Of a stretch of 64,000 bases of DNA, positions 42,404 to 53,610 are shown in pieces. The notes beneath the pieces are model-generated. The model was not told the origin of the DNA. It did no database searches and worked only from the letters and a program-made list of their open reading frames with translations. Position 1 is the stretch's first letter. The number at the start of each line of letters is the position of its first letter. Location: positions 386,476,282 to 386,540,281 of the forward strand of contig CM068372.1 of assembly GCA_034769895.1 (NCBI GenBank). The letters are read 5' to 3'. Position numbers and translations under genes: made by a program. Source of the DNA: Magicicada septendecula. Taxonomy: Eukaryota; Arthropoda; Insecta; Hemiptera; Cicadidae.

Positions 42404-43714
42404 TGCCATGGATTAATCATCCAGAATAAATGTCATAGACCAGGCATTTGAAGGAGTAGAGGTGCTAAACATCGAAGGTCGAATATTGAAAAGAGAAGGA
42501 ATTAAAAAGGAATGGGAATGATAAATAAGGACATAATATAAGGAACACAACCAAAAGGGGTTGAAATAATCAACGTAATTAACCCAAACTGACAAATATA
42601 ACCTAAATATTATCAAACATGAAAACAATACCTACGAGGTAACTGACACAATTAGGAACAAGGTAAAAGGTACGTATAACCAGACTTCATTAAAAAAGTA
42701 CCATGATTAAAAAATCACAAGTCGAATAAGCAATCAGTGACCAAGTACCATGACCAAAGACCCAAGTCAAATACAGCATCATAGAGAAGGTACCTTGACT
42801 AAACATGTCAACGTAAATTTTTTAACTTAGCCATAATTAGAAAGGAGGTAGAGATTTTTAAATAAATATAAATATTATTTTATAATTAATATTACGAGAA
42901 GGACACCTTACACCAAAGGCATAAAGATATATATAAAATATAGATTTATTTCCAATAGCCATGTCAACGTATATTTACCAGCTTACCCGTACTTAGAGAA
43001 GGAGAGAGATTATTATTAATAAATATTACAAGATGGACACTTAGTAAAGGAGAAAAGAAGGAGAAATGCTGTCATATATTTGATACTAAATGGAAATGAT
43101 AAATGAAAAAAAAAGGGGAAAACAGTGTATTACATAAGGAGGTAATGATGAATATGAATATAGCTATTGACATTGAATGATTTTAAACGATAATTTTAAC
43201 CTGCGGAGAACGATATATTAATATAATTGTGAATTAATCAGAAGAGTTTAAGAAAGGGAATATATGTGTAGGAGCCTATGATCTTTGAATATTGTATTTT
43301 TTTTTTTTATTATTATTATTATTTGTTGCAAAGGTGCAATTATTATTTTCTGAACAGGGATGTGTTGCCTCTGATTTCAGTAGTTATAGACAGGAAGGGA
43401 CAGAGAATGTATGCCATAGCGAGCCACTCTGACTCCCAACCCTCTATGTAAGTTAGGGAATTGATAGGGAATTATATCAAAGATTAATTATAAAACATCA
43501 AGGTAAAAAGGAAAGGAATAGGTGTTACGACAAAGAACGAACTAGGAATATTGAGTTGGATTAATATATTAAAGGAGTAGTACAGGAATTTAATTATAAG
43601 ATAAAAGAATGAAATATAAAGAAGCTAATAATAAAGGGTTATTATAGAGATGATAATTTCATCATAACCAAAGATATGTTTTTCCAAAATTATCAACTTT
43701 AACGAAGAGGCATA
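42404..43714 (+). other. Element A post-gag region, no pol
   Basis: 1.3 kb between the gag stop and the right LTR. Short in-frame islands (GVEVLNIEGRILKREGIKKE near 42452) cannot be tied to protease, and there is no RT YxDD, RNase H or integrase HHCC. AT-rich with a T10 run at 43302. The last bases before the LTR (AACGAAGAGGCATA, 43701-43714) are purine-rich and would serve as the polypurine tract. Confidence 0.7.
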
Positions 43715-46687
43715 TGTAACGTCACAGAACGTTCCATAAAAAGAAATCATTTATATAGTGAGTTAGCATAGGAGGAAAGTGAAGTGAACAGTATCGAACC
43801 CAAGTAGTCCCAAAAAATTGTGTAATTTTGTATAATAATTATTTCTATCAACTTGAAAAAACGACCAAACTATGACTAAGACAAAACCCCATATATATTA
43901 TTAAAGTGAATAAGAGTGAAAAAACCATAAGACACTATAAGAGAGAGAAATAATGTCAGAATCCACCAGAATAAAGTCAATAATTATTAAGTTTTATAAC
44001 TATGAATAGGGTATTAAAAACTATTTTTTGTGAATAAATGGACATGATCCATTATTATATTATGTGATGTAAATAAAATAAATGTATTAAATGACTTAAA
44101 TACATTATTAGAAAGAGTTTAAGTTAAAATAAAAATTGTATATTTTTGCAATGACAAAAAAATATTAATGTGTTGGATTTGAGACCATACACCAAGATTT
44201 CATGAAAAAATTAATTATTATCAGATTTAAATAAAAACTATACGTAATTGTCAAGCAGACAATAGTGAACAATTTATTTTAAATAAAGGAAGCTGTCAAA
44301 TGAATAAAAAGCAGTCAAAATAGCCAAAAAACAGTGTTAACTAAAAACATGTAATAGGCATCCAATATTGTATAATTTGTGAATTTAATGTTGCCAAAAT
44401 GCAACCAAACTGTATTAGAAAGCTGTAATATGATATAAAGCAACTATACTAATATACCTGACTGACTTTAAAATTGTAATAGTCAAGTCAGCAAAATATT
44501 TACTTATACCATGTATGGCTGAAGCCAATCATCCAGTACAAAAATAATCATATCTGGCTAAATACTTACATAATACTAACAAAAATAAGATAGAAAGGTA
44601 CAATACATCAGAATACCTTAATAAGAAACAAACTCAGTTGAAAGTAAAGTCAATTCTAAAAGAATTTAACTAATTAGAGTGAGATTTGTCACACCATAAA
44701 AAATGACATCTCAAAACCAATCAATGATGCTATGTCATCTTGTGATAAATATAATATATGTACAGAGTAACCAGGTATCACAAAAGATAGACAAAATAAT
44801 AAACTCTGTGTGTATAGTAGTGAAATAATACATATATTAAAGAAAAAGACTAATCATTGTATTAGAAAACTGACAAGAATCTAGGCCATGAGCAGAGGCC
44901 ATATAAAATTGTATTTATTTGTGTTTTATTGATGTTAAAATTTGTTTATTTTGTTGTAGGAAAGTAGTAGTAGTAGATGTTCAGCTTGTGGAAGGAACTT
45001 TGTAACTCCACAACAATTTTTGTTATAAAAATTGAGTTTTCAATGACAACAACTCAAGGTGAGGGTTGTATATTGTATTGTTTATTAGACTTAAGTTAAT
45101 TAGATACCAATCATATTTAGTATCGCTAGATTCAGTTAAAAACAAGGAATCTAAATGCATTAATGGCATACAAATTGTGAGTACTAATGTGAAACTGTTT
45201 GATAAATACCAGTGTAAATTTTGAAATATCCTTTGTATGAAGAATAAGAAATTCGTTCTAAAAGCTTCTACGGAAGTGAAAATTGTTCTATGACATTCCA
45301 TTTCGTTTATTCTCGAACAATCTAGAAAGAATTTTTACACAAATATACCGGAAGTCGATGAAAACAGTCTACCTGATTTAGTATAAAAGCGAGACCAAAT
45401 TCGACCCAAAAACACTTGAAGATTGAACTCCAGAACTGATGCATCTCACACAACACTGATCAACGCAGCTAAGGCGAAACCAAAGAGGCGAGAAATCGAC
45501 AAGACACGGCAGGAAGGCTTTTCCCGTACATAGACATAACCGACTGACTTAACCTCAACGAGAGTCTACGCCAAAAAGTATCGCTGAAATAGAGCAGCGA
45601 TACGGCAAATTTTAATAGAAATCACGCAGCCAGAACGTCGACGGCCCAGGAGGGACCAAACATTTAAATAGAGAACGAATTCTGCTGTGTTCGCATTGAC
45701 TGACTAACGTGACAAATAATTTCCCCGAACGTAAACAAACAATACACTAAGCCTTCCTCAACACTGCATGGGAATCAGCGCTGCGGTGGCAGATTTCTGA
45801 ATCAACGCTAAACAGATGATTCGCAGCGGCGGCGTTTGAACGAGATTCTACTGCCAAACGTTTTGACATAAAGTGCGGAAAAAGTAATGATCGCAAAATT
45901 TGACTTTAAATAGATTCAGTGTACACCCGAAGAGGCGAGATTGAGAAACTACCCGAAGGAAGTGTCCAGTGAGAGAATAAACGACCATTGGAACGTGAGT
46001 TACCAAAATTAAAGTCATTTGTTACCTGGTTACATTTATCACACAGTTGTACTTTACACGCCACACATACACCTTCAAATCACTTAGTTTTTTCTTGTAA
46101 GGCATCTAATTGATATGTCTTGGTAGTTCAAAGGAGTCACGTCCTGAGAGTAAAGTTTTTTCACATATTAAACTCATGCTTTTCAACTGAGTCAAAATCT
46201 GAAATATACTAGCCGATACTTGATTGGATATATATAAAAAATTGTCAATAATAATAACTTGTAAAATTTTTTCTCTGCAATTTTTTTTAATTTTTTTTTC
46301 TTTTTATGAATGTTAGTCCTTCAGACGATTTGTTTGTTGTTTTTAAAGAATCATTAAACTTAACTGATTTTTCAAAGCTAAACTGACTTGTTTAAATTTT
46401 TCCGTAGATTTAAAAATTTTATCAATCACATTTAATTTTTTCTTGGAACAAACGTTTCCAAGTGGCGCCCACAAAAAGCATAGTTTTAAGTTGTGTTACA
46501 GGACTACATCACTGCAGAGGATCCAGTCAACAGAGTAAGTAACAAAAGTGCGCGGAGGTAACGCCCGACAGATTACAACACAAACAACAACACCCACTAC
46601 ACTACTTGTTTTTCTATAAATTGGCTTCCATCGCGGGGCTTGAAGAAGGACGTACTCACTCATATTCACACCCATTGTTTTTCTATA
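43715..46687 (+). repeat. Element A right LTR
   Basis: Same start as the left LTR. Contains TATAAAA at 45382-45388 and the degenerate primer-binding site at 46622-46639. Has a 2-bp longer T run (near 44145) than the left copy. Ends at about 46687 before AGTT. Confidence 0.92.
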
Positions 46688-46691
46688 AGTT

Positions 46692-47215
46692 ATATACAAA
46701 ACTGAGTGACAAGATTGCAATAAATGTTACATAGTCTAAACAAAAAACAACTGAAAAAACGTTATTTTGAACACCTAAACGCATACACAAAACCAGAAAT
46801 ATACAAATCTAATTTGGCCACACATGCAGTAAACACTGGACATGAATTCCCGGACATAACCAACATGACACTAATAAACACATACCACACAAAGACACCA
46901 TAATGAACATTTGGGAAAATTTACAAATATACAAACATAAAACACAAAACTAACTAATAACTGAACAACTACAAATCAATACAAAACATGACACAATTTC
47001 CAAATCACTCAACATCGAAAATACACAAAATACACAAGATACTAATACATACACCACAATCACACACAATAATACCACTTTAAAGTACCAGAGACCAACA
47101 AGATACCACAATAACGACAAGCCAACACACAAGTACTTCACCAGACGCAAAATCACGAAGGCTGAGGATGAGAACACAATGGTTCTCGAAACATGTTCCT
47201 AATAAGGAAAAAAAA
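46692..47215 (+). pseudogene. PLE GIY-YIG and 3' end fragment
   Basis: Starts in the GIY-YIG domain (YKTE-stop-QDCNKCYI) and continues collinear with the reverse complement of 49660-50190. Shared blocks: AAGATTGCAATAAATGTTA, AACTGAAAAAACGTTA, ATGAACATTTGGGAAAATTT, ACAATTTCCAAATCACTCAA-like and CGAAACATGTTCC at the end. Several stops and frame changes. It begins right at the edge of element A, so element A may have inserted at a junction between this and the RTE-like tail. Confidence 0.75.
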
Positions 47216-47995
47216 TATCTTGTGGTAATTTCTTTATACATATTAAATATAATGTATATATATATATATATATATCCCACAGATGTTCCAGAATAAGTTT
47301 CCTTTCTTTTGGCGGCTTGCCGGCATAGTTTGCGTAGCTACAAGCGCTCAAACCGTCTGAAGGCTACGCGAGTGTAAGGCCTGCACCAGCTCAGCTGGCA
47401 GAGACATGCGCAAAATGAGGCTCTCGGAAAGTCGGGAGCGTTACGTAATTGTCGTCGCAATATGTTTTAGTATTAAAACTATGGAGGAAAGAAGTCACTG
47501 ATACAAGAATACGTAGACAGACAAACGGCTGAGCCCCACGACAGGATAACAAACGTTTCTATTACCAGTATAAAATCGTGTGGGCGGTGAAATGAAGCTT
47601 CTTCTGTTAGCGATTCGGATCCCATAGATAATGCAATAACGTTGTCGGCCGACAGGAAGTCCGTCAGACTGTGCACGATACACGATTTAATTTACTCGCC
47701 CCCGTCCGCAAACACAGCAGTGAGCTGTATAAATCGCTTGAGATTTAACTACACGAGTGTTTCGTCAGACGGAGAGAGTTGAATTTTAAAAGCTTTACGT
47801 CTCCCGCGTACGTACACTGGACTGAATTGGTTTTCCATCCGCCCTCCTATCTAACCAACCCTTGCCAGAGGTGTGGCTATTTAAAGTGCTTATTGTTATT
47901 AAGAAAACGTAGGACGTTATATTAACACAGTGGAATAAACCAGTAAACACCAGATCAATTGATAGTTACACTTTACGTTACTACACATATAAAAA
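47216..47995. other. No gene recognised; (TA)n at 47253-47273
   Basis: The part 47290-47480 is GC-richer, followed by overlapping minus frames (47479-47683) that match nothing. 47388-47403 resembles a tRNA A box but no B box follows. A dinucleotide TA tract directly follows the PLE end. Confidence 0.4.
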
Positions 47996-47999
47996 ATAT

Positions 48000-48690
48000 C
48001 GGAATGGAGAACCATACATGACTTCCATGTTCTAAGATTTATTTTTAAAATCATTTACTTGAATTCGATTCTATAATTTCTAACAAGTTAGGTGTGTTCA
48101 ATGCAAATCGGGTTTTATGTTTGACAAATTGAAATGAAATATTTCCATAGAAACTATTTATTTGTTGCCGATAACGTAGTATACATATAGAACATTATCC
48201 ATCCCCCTTAAACTATCATTTTAATTTATAGAAAATTACCCTCTCCCCATTCAACTACCGTTTTCATTTATAGATATTTCATCTACCTTTCTATAGTTGA
48301 TTATTGTGATCTTTTTTTCAGGATACTTTATTTATCAAAATTAAGTACTTTACTCTTGTTAAAGCGTAAAATGTTGCAGGTAAACTACCCCTTCCTCTTA
48401 ATTGATCTTCAGAAAAATCAATAGTCTTTGTGTCCTCCACAACTCGGGCACATATGCAAACATTTATTTGATTCTGTTTGAATTTGTGGTAGTAATAGTT
48501 TGCCATAGAAAAATTCTACACACACACATACATAACCACAGACACTTTTCGGAAAATGACTTTTCTTCATGTTTTGAGGGTAGTATAATCAGAAGCAGAC
48601 CTTATTTAAAATACGATTTTTTTCGCGATCACCATACTTCCACATCCTTACAGAACAGGGAAGTAATAATCGCCTATAAAAATATACATT
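48000..48690. repeat. Dispersed repeat D copy 2
   Basis: Collinear with 34685-35500, same orientation, shorter in its left part. Near 48518 it carries an extra CACACACATACATAACCACA-type segment. Confidence 0.8.
48318..48506 (-). CDS. Small conserved frame in repeat D, unknown
   Basis: 62 residues, gap-free match to the end of the frame at 35149-35361 (MANYYYHKFKQNQI to LILINKVS). Unknown function and no recognisable domain. The same caution applies: two copies cannot prove selection. Confidence 0.3.
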   Translation of the reverse strand: MANYYYHKFKQNQINVCICARVVEDTKTIDFSEDQLRGRGSLPATFYALTRVKYLILINKVS

Positions 48691-48714
48691 CTTTCAGTAC
48701 ATGCCCAATCTGAG

Positions 48715-49470
48715 ATCATGCTGTAGATCACAACACGCTCGGTGAAGTTTTACATAAACATCGGCAAAACTAAATACCTGACCAACTAATTACCGGCAAT
48801 TTCTGCACCAGAAGGGAAAGGAATCTGTATAATCTATGCAGTGTGGATAACTCATTTGATGAGGTTAATCACTTGACATATGTAGTTAACATGATAACAA
48901 AGAGTGCATAAACACGACAACGCACGATATGATACAAACAGGAAGTAGGGCATACTATGCTGTTAGTAGACTTGCTGAGAAGCAAGCTCATTTAGTCGCA
49001 ACACCAAGACAAAAATATATAAGGCACTGATTATACCGGTTGTTGGTTACACAGGCAAGACGTAGACGTTAGAAAAAAAAATGACAAAAATATGACAAGA
49101 TTTAAAAGAAAGATTTTGTGACGTGTTTATGGTCCGGTTAAAGAAAACGATGAATAGAGAGTAGCAAAAAAAACAGGAGATAGATGAGCTATTAAAAAAT
49201 TAGGACATCGTAAGTTTTATAAACACTCCATGAATGCAATGGGTTAGTCACCAAGAACGGATAGATGATCAGCGAATGCCAAAAAAAATTCTGAGGGCAT
49301 AGGTGTATAAAAGCAGAAACAGGGGTCGACGTACGATAAGATGCTGCTGGAAGATTGAAGAAGGTTGAACGTGAATGGTCACGCTGACGTAGCAATGGCT
49401 AAGGATGTTTTGAGAAGATTGGTTTTTGAAGGCACACTCATGTTGGACTGCAGTCTTGAAGAAGTAGAAT
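48715..49470 (+). pseudogene. Non-LTR RT C-terminal region, heavily mutated
   Basis: Reading across frame changes: LITGNFCTRRERNLYNLCSV, DNSFDEVNHLTYVVNMITKS, TGSRAYYAVSRLAEKQ, then MTRFKRKIL.RVYGPVKEND and an ELLKKL-like, GH-containing end at about 49180-49300. The order 'F.YLGS.I......I..RI..G.RAYYA...L.RSKL......K.YK....PV..Y.SE.W.....D...L..FERKILR.IYGP..E' is characteristic of one arthropod non-LTR family, distinct from the 13.1 kb family. The minus frames at 49192-49604 are shadows. Confidence 0.72.
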
Positions 49471-49644
49471 AGCCTATGTGTATAATCTAATTTTCCTGTC
49501 TCCTCTATATACCCCTTCAGTTTCTCTATTCGCTTTCTTTTGATTATTTTGTACATCTCGTTATTATTTATTCTCCTTCTTGAGATTTCTGTGGCTTTTC
49601 TCACCTATCTTCACCATTTTGAATTTTCCGTACATCTCTGTTTT

Positions 49645-51195
49645 TAATATTTATAATAACTTTACCTCAAGATGTTTTTCCCTTATTTGGAACATGTTTC
49701 GGGAAACGTATTGTTCCCATCCTCAGCCTTCGTAATTTTGAATTTTGTGGAGTATTTGTGTGTCGGTTGGTCGTTGTTATGGTTTTCTGTTGGTTTTTGG
49801 TATTTTAAATTGGTATTATTGTGTGTGATTGTGGTGTATATATTAGTTTTTTGTGTATTTTCGATGTTGAGTGCTTTGAAAATTGTGTCATGTTTTGTAT
49901 TGATTTGTATTTGTTTACGTAGTAGTGTGTTTTGTGTTTGTATATTTGTAAATTTTCCCAAATGTTCATTATGGTGTCTTTGTGTGATATGTGTTTTATT
50001 AGTATCATGTTTGTTCCGTCTGGGAATTCATGTTCTGTGTGTATTGCATGTATGGCCAAATTAGATTTATATATTTCTGGGTTTTGTATGCGTTTAGATG
50101 TTCAAACTAACGTTTTTTCAGTTTTTTGTTTGTTTGAGGTTCTAACATTTATTGCAATCTTGGCATTCAAGTTTGTATGTATTATTGGTTGTTGTATTAT
50201 CTTTGTTGTGTGGGTTATTTAGTTTTTGTAAATTATTTTTATTTGTTGTGTATGGTATTTTAACGTCTGTGTTTTTAAATAGTTTTGTTACCTTTGTCAT
50301 TTTATTATTTACGTACGTGAATGTGGCCCATTTTTTATTGTTCTTATTATTTATGCTCTGTTCATTTTGATTATTTCTTAATTGTTCAGTTTTTATTTTA
50401 TATTTGATTTTCTTTTTTTTTTTATTTATAGTATCTCTATTGTATCTATTCTCGTAAGTAATTTGGTATATTATATTTCTCTCTTTATCTGTTTCTTGTT
50501 TTTTAGTGGTATTTTGTACATCCTGTCAAATAGTGAATAGAATGCTGCCATTTTATGTTGTGGTGGATGGTCAGAATGGTTAGGTATAATGATATTAGTG
50601 GAAGTTGGTTTTCTGTATATTGCATATTGTAGATGGTTATTGTTTCCTGTGTTGGTTATAACTAGATAGTTGATTTTGTTATGTTTTTCTTTTTCTTCTG
50701 TGAATTGTATTTTTGGATGTATGTTATTGATTTGTTTTAATATGTTATCTGCGTTTGTATTTGTGTTATTTGATACATATAACCCATCATCTACATATCT
50801 TATCTCTATGCCATTTGGATTAAATGAATTTATAATATTTTGTATTTTGGTGTCTATGTGTTGTAAGAGTATTTCTGCTATTATGCTAGATAATGGAGAT
50901 TCCATTGCTACATTTTCTTGTTGTTGATAAATTTTGCTATTGAATTCAAAGTCATTTTGTTTTAGTAGTAGTTGGAGGCTATTCTTATTTCATTTATATA
51001 TTGTGTGTCTTCATTTTGTTCTTTAAGTTTGTTTATTATTATGTCTATTGTTTCATCTACTGGATGTATGATGTGGATTTCATCTATGATATCATATGAT
51101 GTGGAAAATGAGTTTTCATCCATATTTATTACCTTTAGTTTGTCTATTAATTCGTATGTATTTTTTATGTTGTGATAATTATTTGTTATAATTAT
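49645..51195 (-). mobile_element. Penelope-like element, C-terminal two thirds
   Basis: Reading from 51195 leftwards: the RT fingers block SYDIIDEIHIIHPVDETIDI (about 51105-51045), a frame change at about 50930, the RT palm CDS at 50471-50905, then KKWATFTYVNNKMTKVTKLF and the GIY-YIG start YKLECQDCNK (about 50180). The decayed tail ends at GAAACATGTTCC (about 49690-49701). 3' ends of this element and the one at 46692-47215 face each other. 5'-truncated at about 51195. Confidence 0.8.
50471..50905 (-). CDS. PLE reverse transcriptase palm fragment
   Basis: 144 residues of a Penelope-like RT. MESPLSSIIAEILLQHID (1-18) corresponds to the conserved 'MGSPLSPIIAE' motif. Catalytic YVDD is at 37-40, and INYLVITN (about 73-80) matches 'INFLDL.I'. 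IYRKPTSTN and HKMAAFYSLFDRMYKIPL are PLE hallmarks. The Gly-to-Glu change in the first motif, plus flanking frameshifts, argue against activity. The Met is inside the domain and is not a real start. Confidence 0.83.
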   Translation of the reverse strand: MESPLSSIIAEILLQHIDTKIQNIINSFNPNGIEIRYVDDGLYVSNNTNTNADNILKQINNIHPKIQFTEEKEKHNKINYLVITNTGNNNHLQYAIYRKPTSTNIIIPNHSDHPPQHKMAAFYSLFDRMYKIPLKNKKQIKREI

Positions 51196-51920
51196 CTGTT
51201 TTTATAACATCCTTTGTATTGTTACTGTCGTAGTCACAAAAGTCATCAAACTATTAATAAGTTTTATAACAATTTATTTTCCTTCCTCCAAAGCCAGCTC
51301 TTCCCTTTCTAGCTTCAATAGGTTATTATCATATAGACGACAGAGAACGTTTTTGCCTCATCCTTTGTCATCCTCTCTGTTATGCTTTTCATATTCTGCG
51401 TCTTAATTCATGCACCTCATTCTTATTCATTAACACATTTACCCAAATATATTCCTTTAAATTTTATAACAAAATTCATTAATATTAGTTTAACATGAAA
51501 TATTTTTAGTTGTTTAGTTTTTGAAGGGTTTATTCCAACTCACGCTACTACACACGCTGCTGTCCCAATACCAAACTTTAAGAAACAGGATGCGCAAATG
51601 CTTAAATATGAAGCCAGATTTATGTTTAGCTTACAATTAAATCTAGGTGGTATCTTTTACACAACTTGAACTTGATAAAGTGTTATTTTTAAAATCATAC
51701 TGTTTATATAACATTCTCAGTGAACGTGTTAGTTACTATATTGTCGACTGTCGTCTTCTGAATCTTTGTTCTAAGGCAAAGAGTATAATTGCCTATGCAT
51801 TTGCTATTCCTGCCCTATTCTCTTCTCGATCTCTACGTAACTCATCCCTTTCTTAAAGAGATCATAACCACATAGTTTGACGAATTTACACCTTCTATAT
51901 TTCTTGCTTGAAAACATAGT
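51196..51920. other. No gene recognised
   Basis: AT-rich. A 69-codon plus frame at 51647-51856 and nearby short frames match nothing. Confidence 0.4.
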
Positions 51921-51924
51921 CAAG

Positions 51925-52200
51925 TTTATTAAGTCACAGAGATTTAGATGACTGGGACATATTTATAGAATAGAGAAGACCAGAAATACGAGAATTATTA
52001 CAGAATTGAAACTCTTGGAGTCTAGGCTAAGAGGAAAACCGAGAAAGAGGTGGGTGGAGTGTGTTGAGGAGGACCTGCGAATCATGGCGAGCAAGGAAAT
52101 GAAAGATTTCTTGCTTAGAACAGAAGGGAATGGTGTAGGATTGTTGAGGAGGCCAAATCTCATAGAGGGATGTAGAGCCAGAGGAAAAAGAAGAATATAT
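51925..52200 (+). pseudogene. Non-LTR RT extreme C-terminus
   Basis: Reads LKLLESRLRGKPRKRWVECV and EEDLRIM in one frame, and with a frame change RREW.RIVEEAKSHRGM ending near 52172. This 'GRPRKRW...V..DL..M......D R..WR.IV..A..H.G' end is the final segment of several arthropod non-LTR proteins. Everything upstream is lost. Confidence 0.72.
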
Positions 52201-52635
52201 TTCTTGCTTGTTCGAGAAGCAAGTCTGTTTTGCAATTACCAACACGCCATATATTCAGTTTTTTGGTGATTATGTCTAAACCCCATTTCTAATATAGGTC
52301 TACTCTTCGCAGAGGGTTTTCAGCATATAATTCGTGTCATCGTTATATTTTGCAATCACGTCCTGACCGCGGTCAGTAATTGAAATGTGAACAGTTGACT
52401 GTGTCCAATTGGAATTCCTACATTTCGGATCGTGGGAAACCGTCTACAAGTCGCTAGTGCGGACATAAGGTATGTTTTGAATAAAATCTGTGCAACTTCG
52501 CAACTTTTAGGTAAGCCATTGTTCTCTTTTTATTAGAATTTGTTGGAATCAGGATATGACGTTATCTTTATACGGGCAGTCATATTAGTGGACAGCACAA
52601 AATCATTGTCCTACTTCTAGAAACACTTGACTTCT
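52201..52635. other. No gene recognised
   Basis: No frames or repeats recognised. A TCACGTCCTGACCGCGGTCAG region near 52359 has a short palindrome (CTGACCGCGGTCAG). Confidence 0.4.
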
Positions 52636-52639
52636 TTTT

Positions 52640-53560
52640 TCAAGCGGTTATTATCTTTGATCACTCACGGACCAGACACAATGCCTGTTACGTCTTCTCA
52701 ATATATCGTATCCCTCCATCTTGCTTTTGATCTTTCCACATATGTTGTTCCAAAGAGTCTATGCCTATATGCTACTTTAGGTAGCCGTCTATCCTTCATT
52801 TTGTCCAGATGTTCGACAGTTGCCTGCGATATTTCTGGATTTGTATCGTTTATGGACAACTCCTGTCTTCTTCTCCTGATAGTTCCTATCCGTTTCGGAT
52901 GTTGGATATCATACAGACTAATTTAACTTTCTGTATTGCTGCACGGAATAAGTCAGTTGTATTCATTGGCAAACCAGGTGCTTAAATTTGTCAGCCATGA
53001 GATTGTCGGTCGCCCAACTCCTCTCTTTCCAAGTACTTTTCCCTGTAGTATTGACTGCAATAAATAAAATGCCTGTTCATTTCTCATGAGATGTCCCAGA
53101 TACTGAAGCTTTCTTATATTCACTGTGTTAATAACTTCCCTTTTTTTTCATCTTTTTAAGAACTTCAGCATTAGTTATATGTGCTGTCCGTAAAATGCTC
53201 ATTATTCTACGGTAAAGCCACATTTCGAAAGATTCCAATTTTTTTATTGTGGCTTCAGTCAAAGTCCAAGATTCTACACCGTAGAAGAGGACCGAGAATA
53301 CGTAGCAGCGTAAAAGACTCATTTTTGTGTTTGCTACAATAGCTATAGTTCATTTCTAGCGTCATCATTTCGCAAACGATCATGCCTTCTACAACCATTT
53401 GTGTGTCTCAAAAACCGCACTTCTGAACTTTGAATTTAGTCTATAATCTTCCCTGCAGGCACCCATGATTCGCACACCTATACATTAACACAGGCATTGC
53501 CTTTGTTTTATAAACGTTTACCCTCGTTTCGGTAATACTGAAGCTGAACTGTCTCACCAT
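52640..53560 (-). pseudogene. Mosaic of non-LTR RT C-terminal pieces
   Basis: Three pieces in minus orientation. (1) 53340-53560: RVNVYKTKAMPVLMY block. (2) 52930-53322: LLRCYVFSVLFYGVESWTLT, ATIKKLESFEMWLYRRIMSI, NAEVLKKMKK, then GKSTWKERSW-type remains of 'GKVLGKRGVGRP'. (3) 52640-52920: VEHLDKMKDRRLPKVAYRHR, YVERSKARWRDTI. Each is a post-catalytic RT segment, but pieces 1 and 2 overlap in content ('P.L.YG.E.W'), so at least two elements are joined here. Confidence 0.7.
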
Positions 53561-53562
53561 AG

Positions 53563-53607
53563 AGGTTTATATTTCTGGTTTTTGTATGCGTTTAGATGTT
53601 CAAGATA
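53563..53607 (-). mobile_element. Short PLE fragment
   Basis: GTTTATATTTCTGG.TTTTGTATGCGTTTAGATGTTCAA matches 50068-50105 of the 49.6-51.2 kb PLE almost base for base. It is only about 45 bp and sits at the edge of an RT relic. Confidence 0.65.
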
Positions 53608-53610
53608 ACT

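Larger units (their letters stand above)
37249..46687 (+). mobile_element. LTR retrotransposon A: gag-only, giant LTRs
   Basis: A 9.44-kb element with LTRs 37249-40219 and 43715-46687 (about 2.97 kb each). It has a primer-binding site at 40223-40240, a gag-like gene (40284-42403) and 1.3 kb without coding before the right LTR. The likely target duplication is AGTT (37245-37248 and 46688-46691). By eye the LTRs differ at about a dozen bases and one 2-bp indel, so the insertion is young. No protease, RT, RNase H or integrase frame or relic was seen. That makes it non-autonomous, comparable in layout to plant TR-GAG elements. The tRNA-Lys primer and 4-bp duplication point to a Gypsy-type (Metaviridae) mobiliser. 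Left flank is a non-LTR relic, right flank a PLE fragment. Confidence 0.9.

Noticed and set aside
37249..46687. Endogenous retrovirus with envelope
   Set aside because: No pol or env reading frame or relic was seen between the LTRs.
47388..47403. tRNA A-box-like AGCTCAGCTGGCAGAG
   Set aside because: No B box or cloverleaf follows at the right spacing, so neither a tRNA nor a tRNA-derived SINE is supported.
49672..50370. Long hydrophobic plus frames (130, 96 and 72 residues) resembling membrane proteins
   Set aside because: They are antisense to the decayed Penelope-like tail; the minus strand carries the recognisable motifs.
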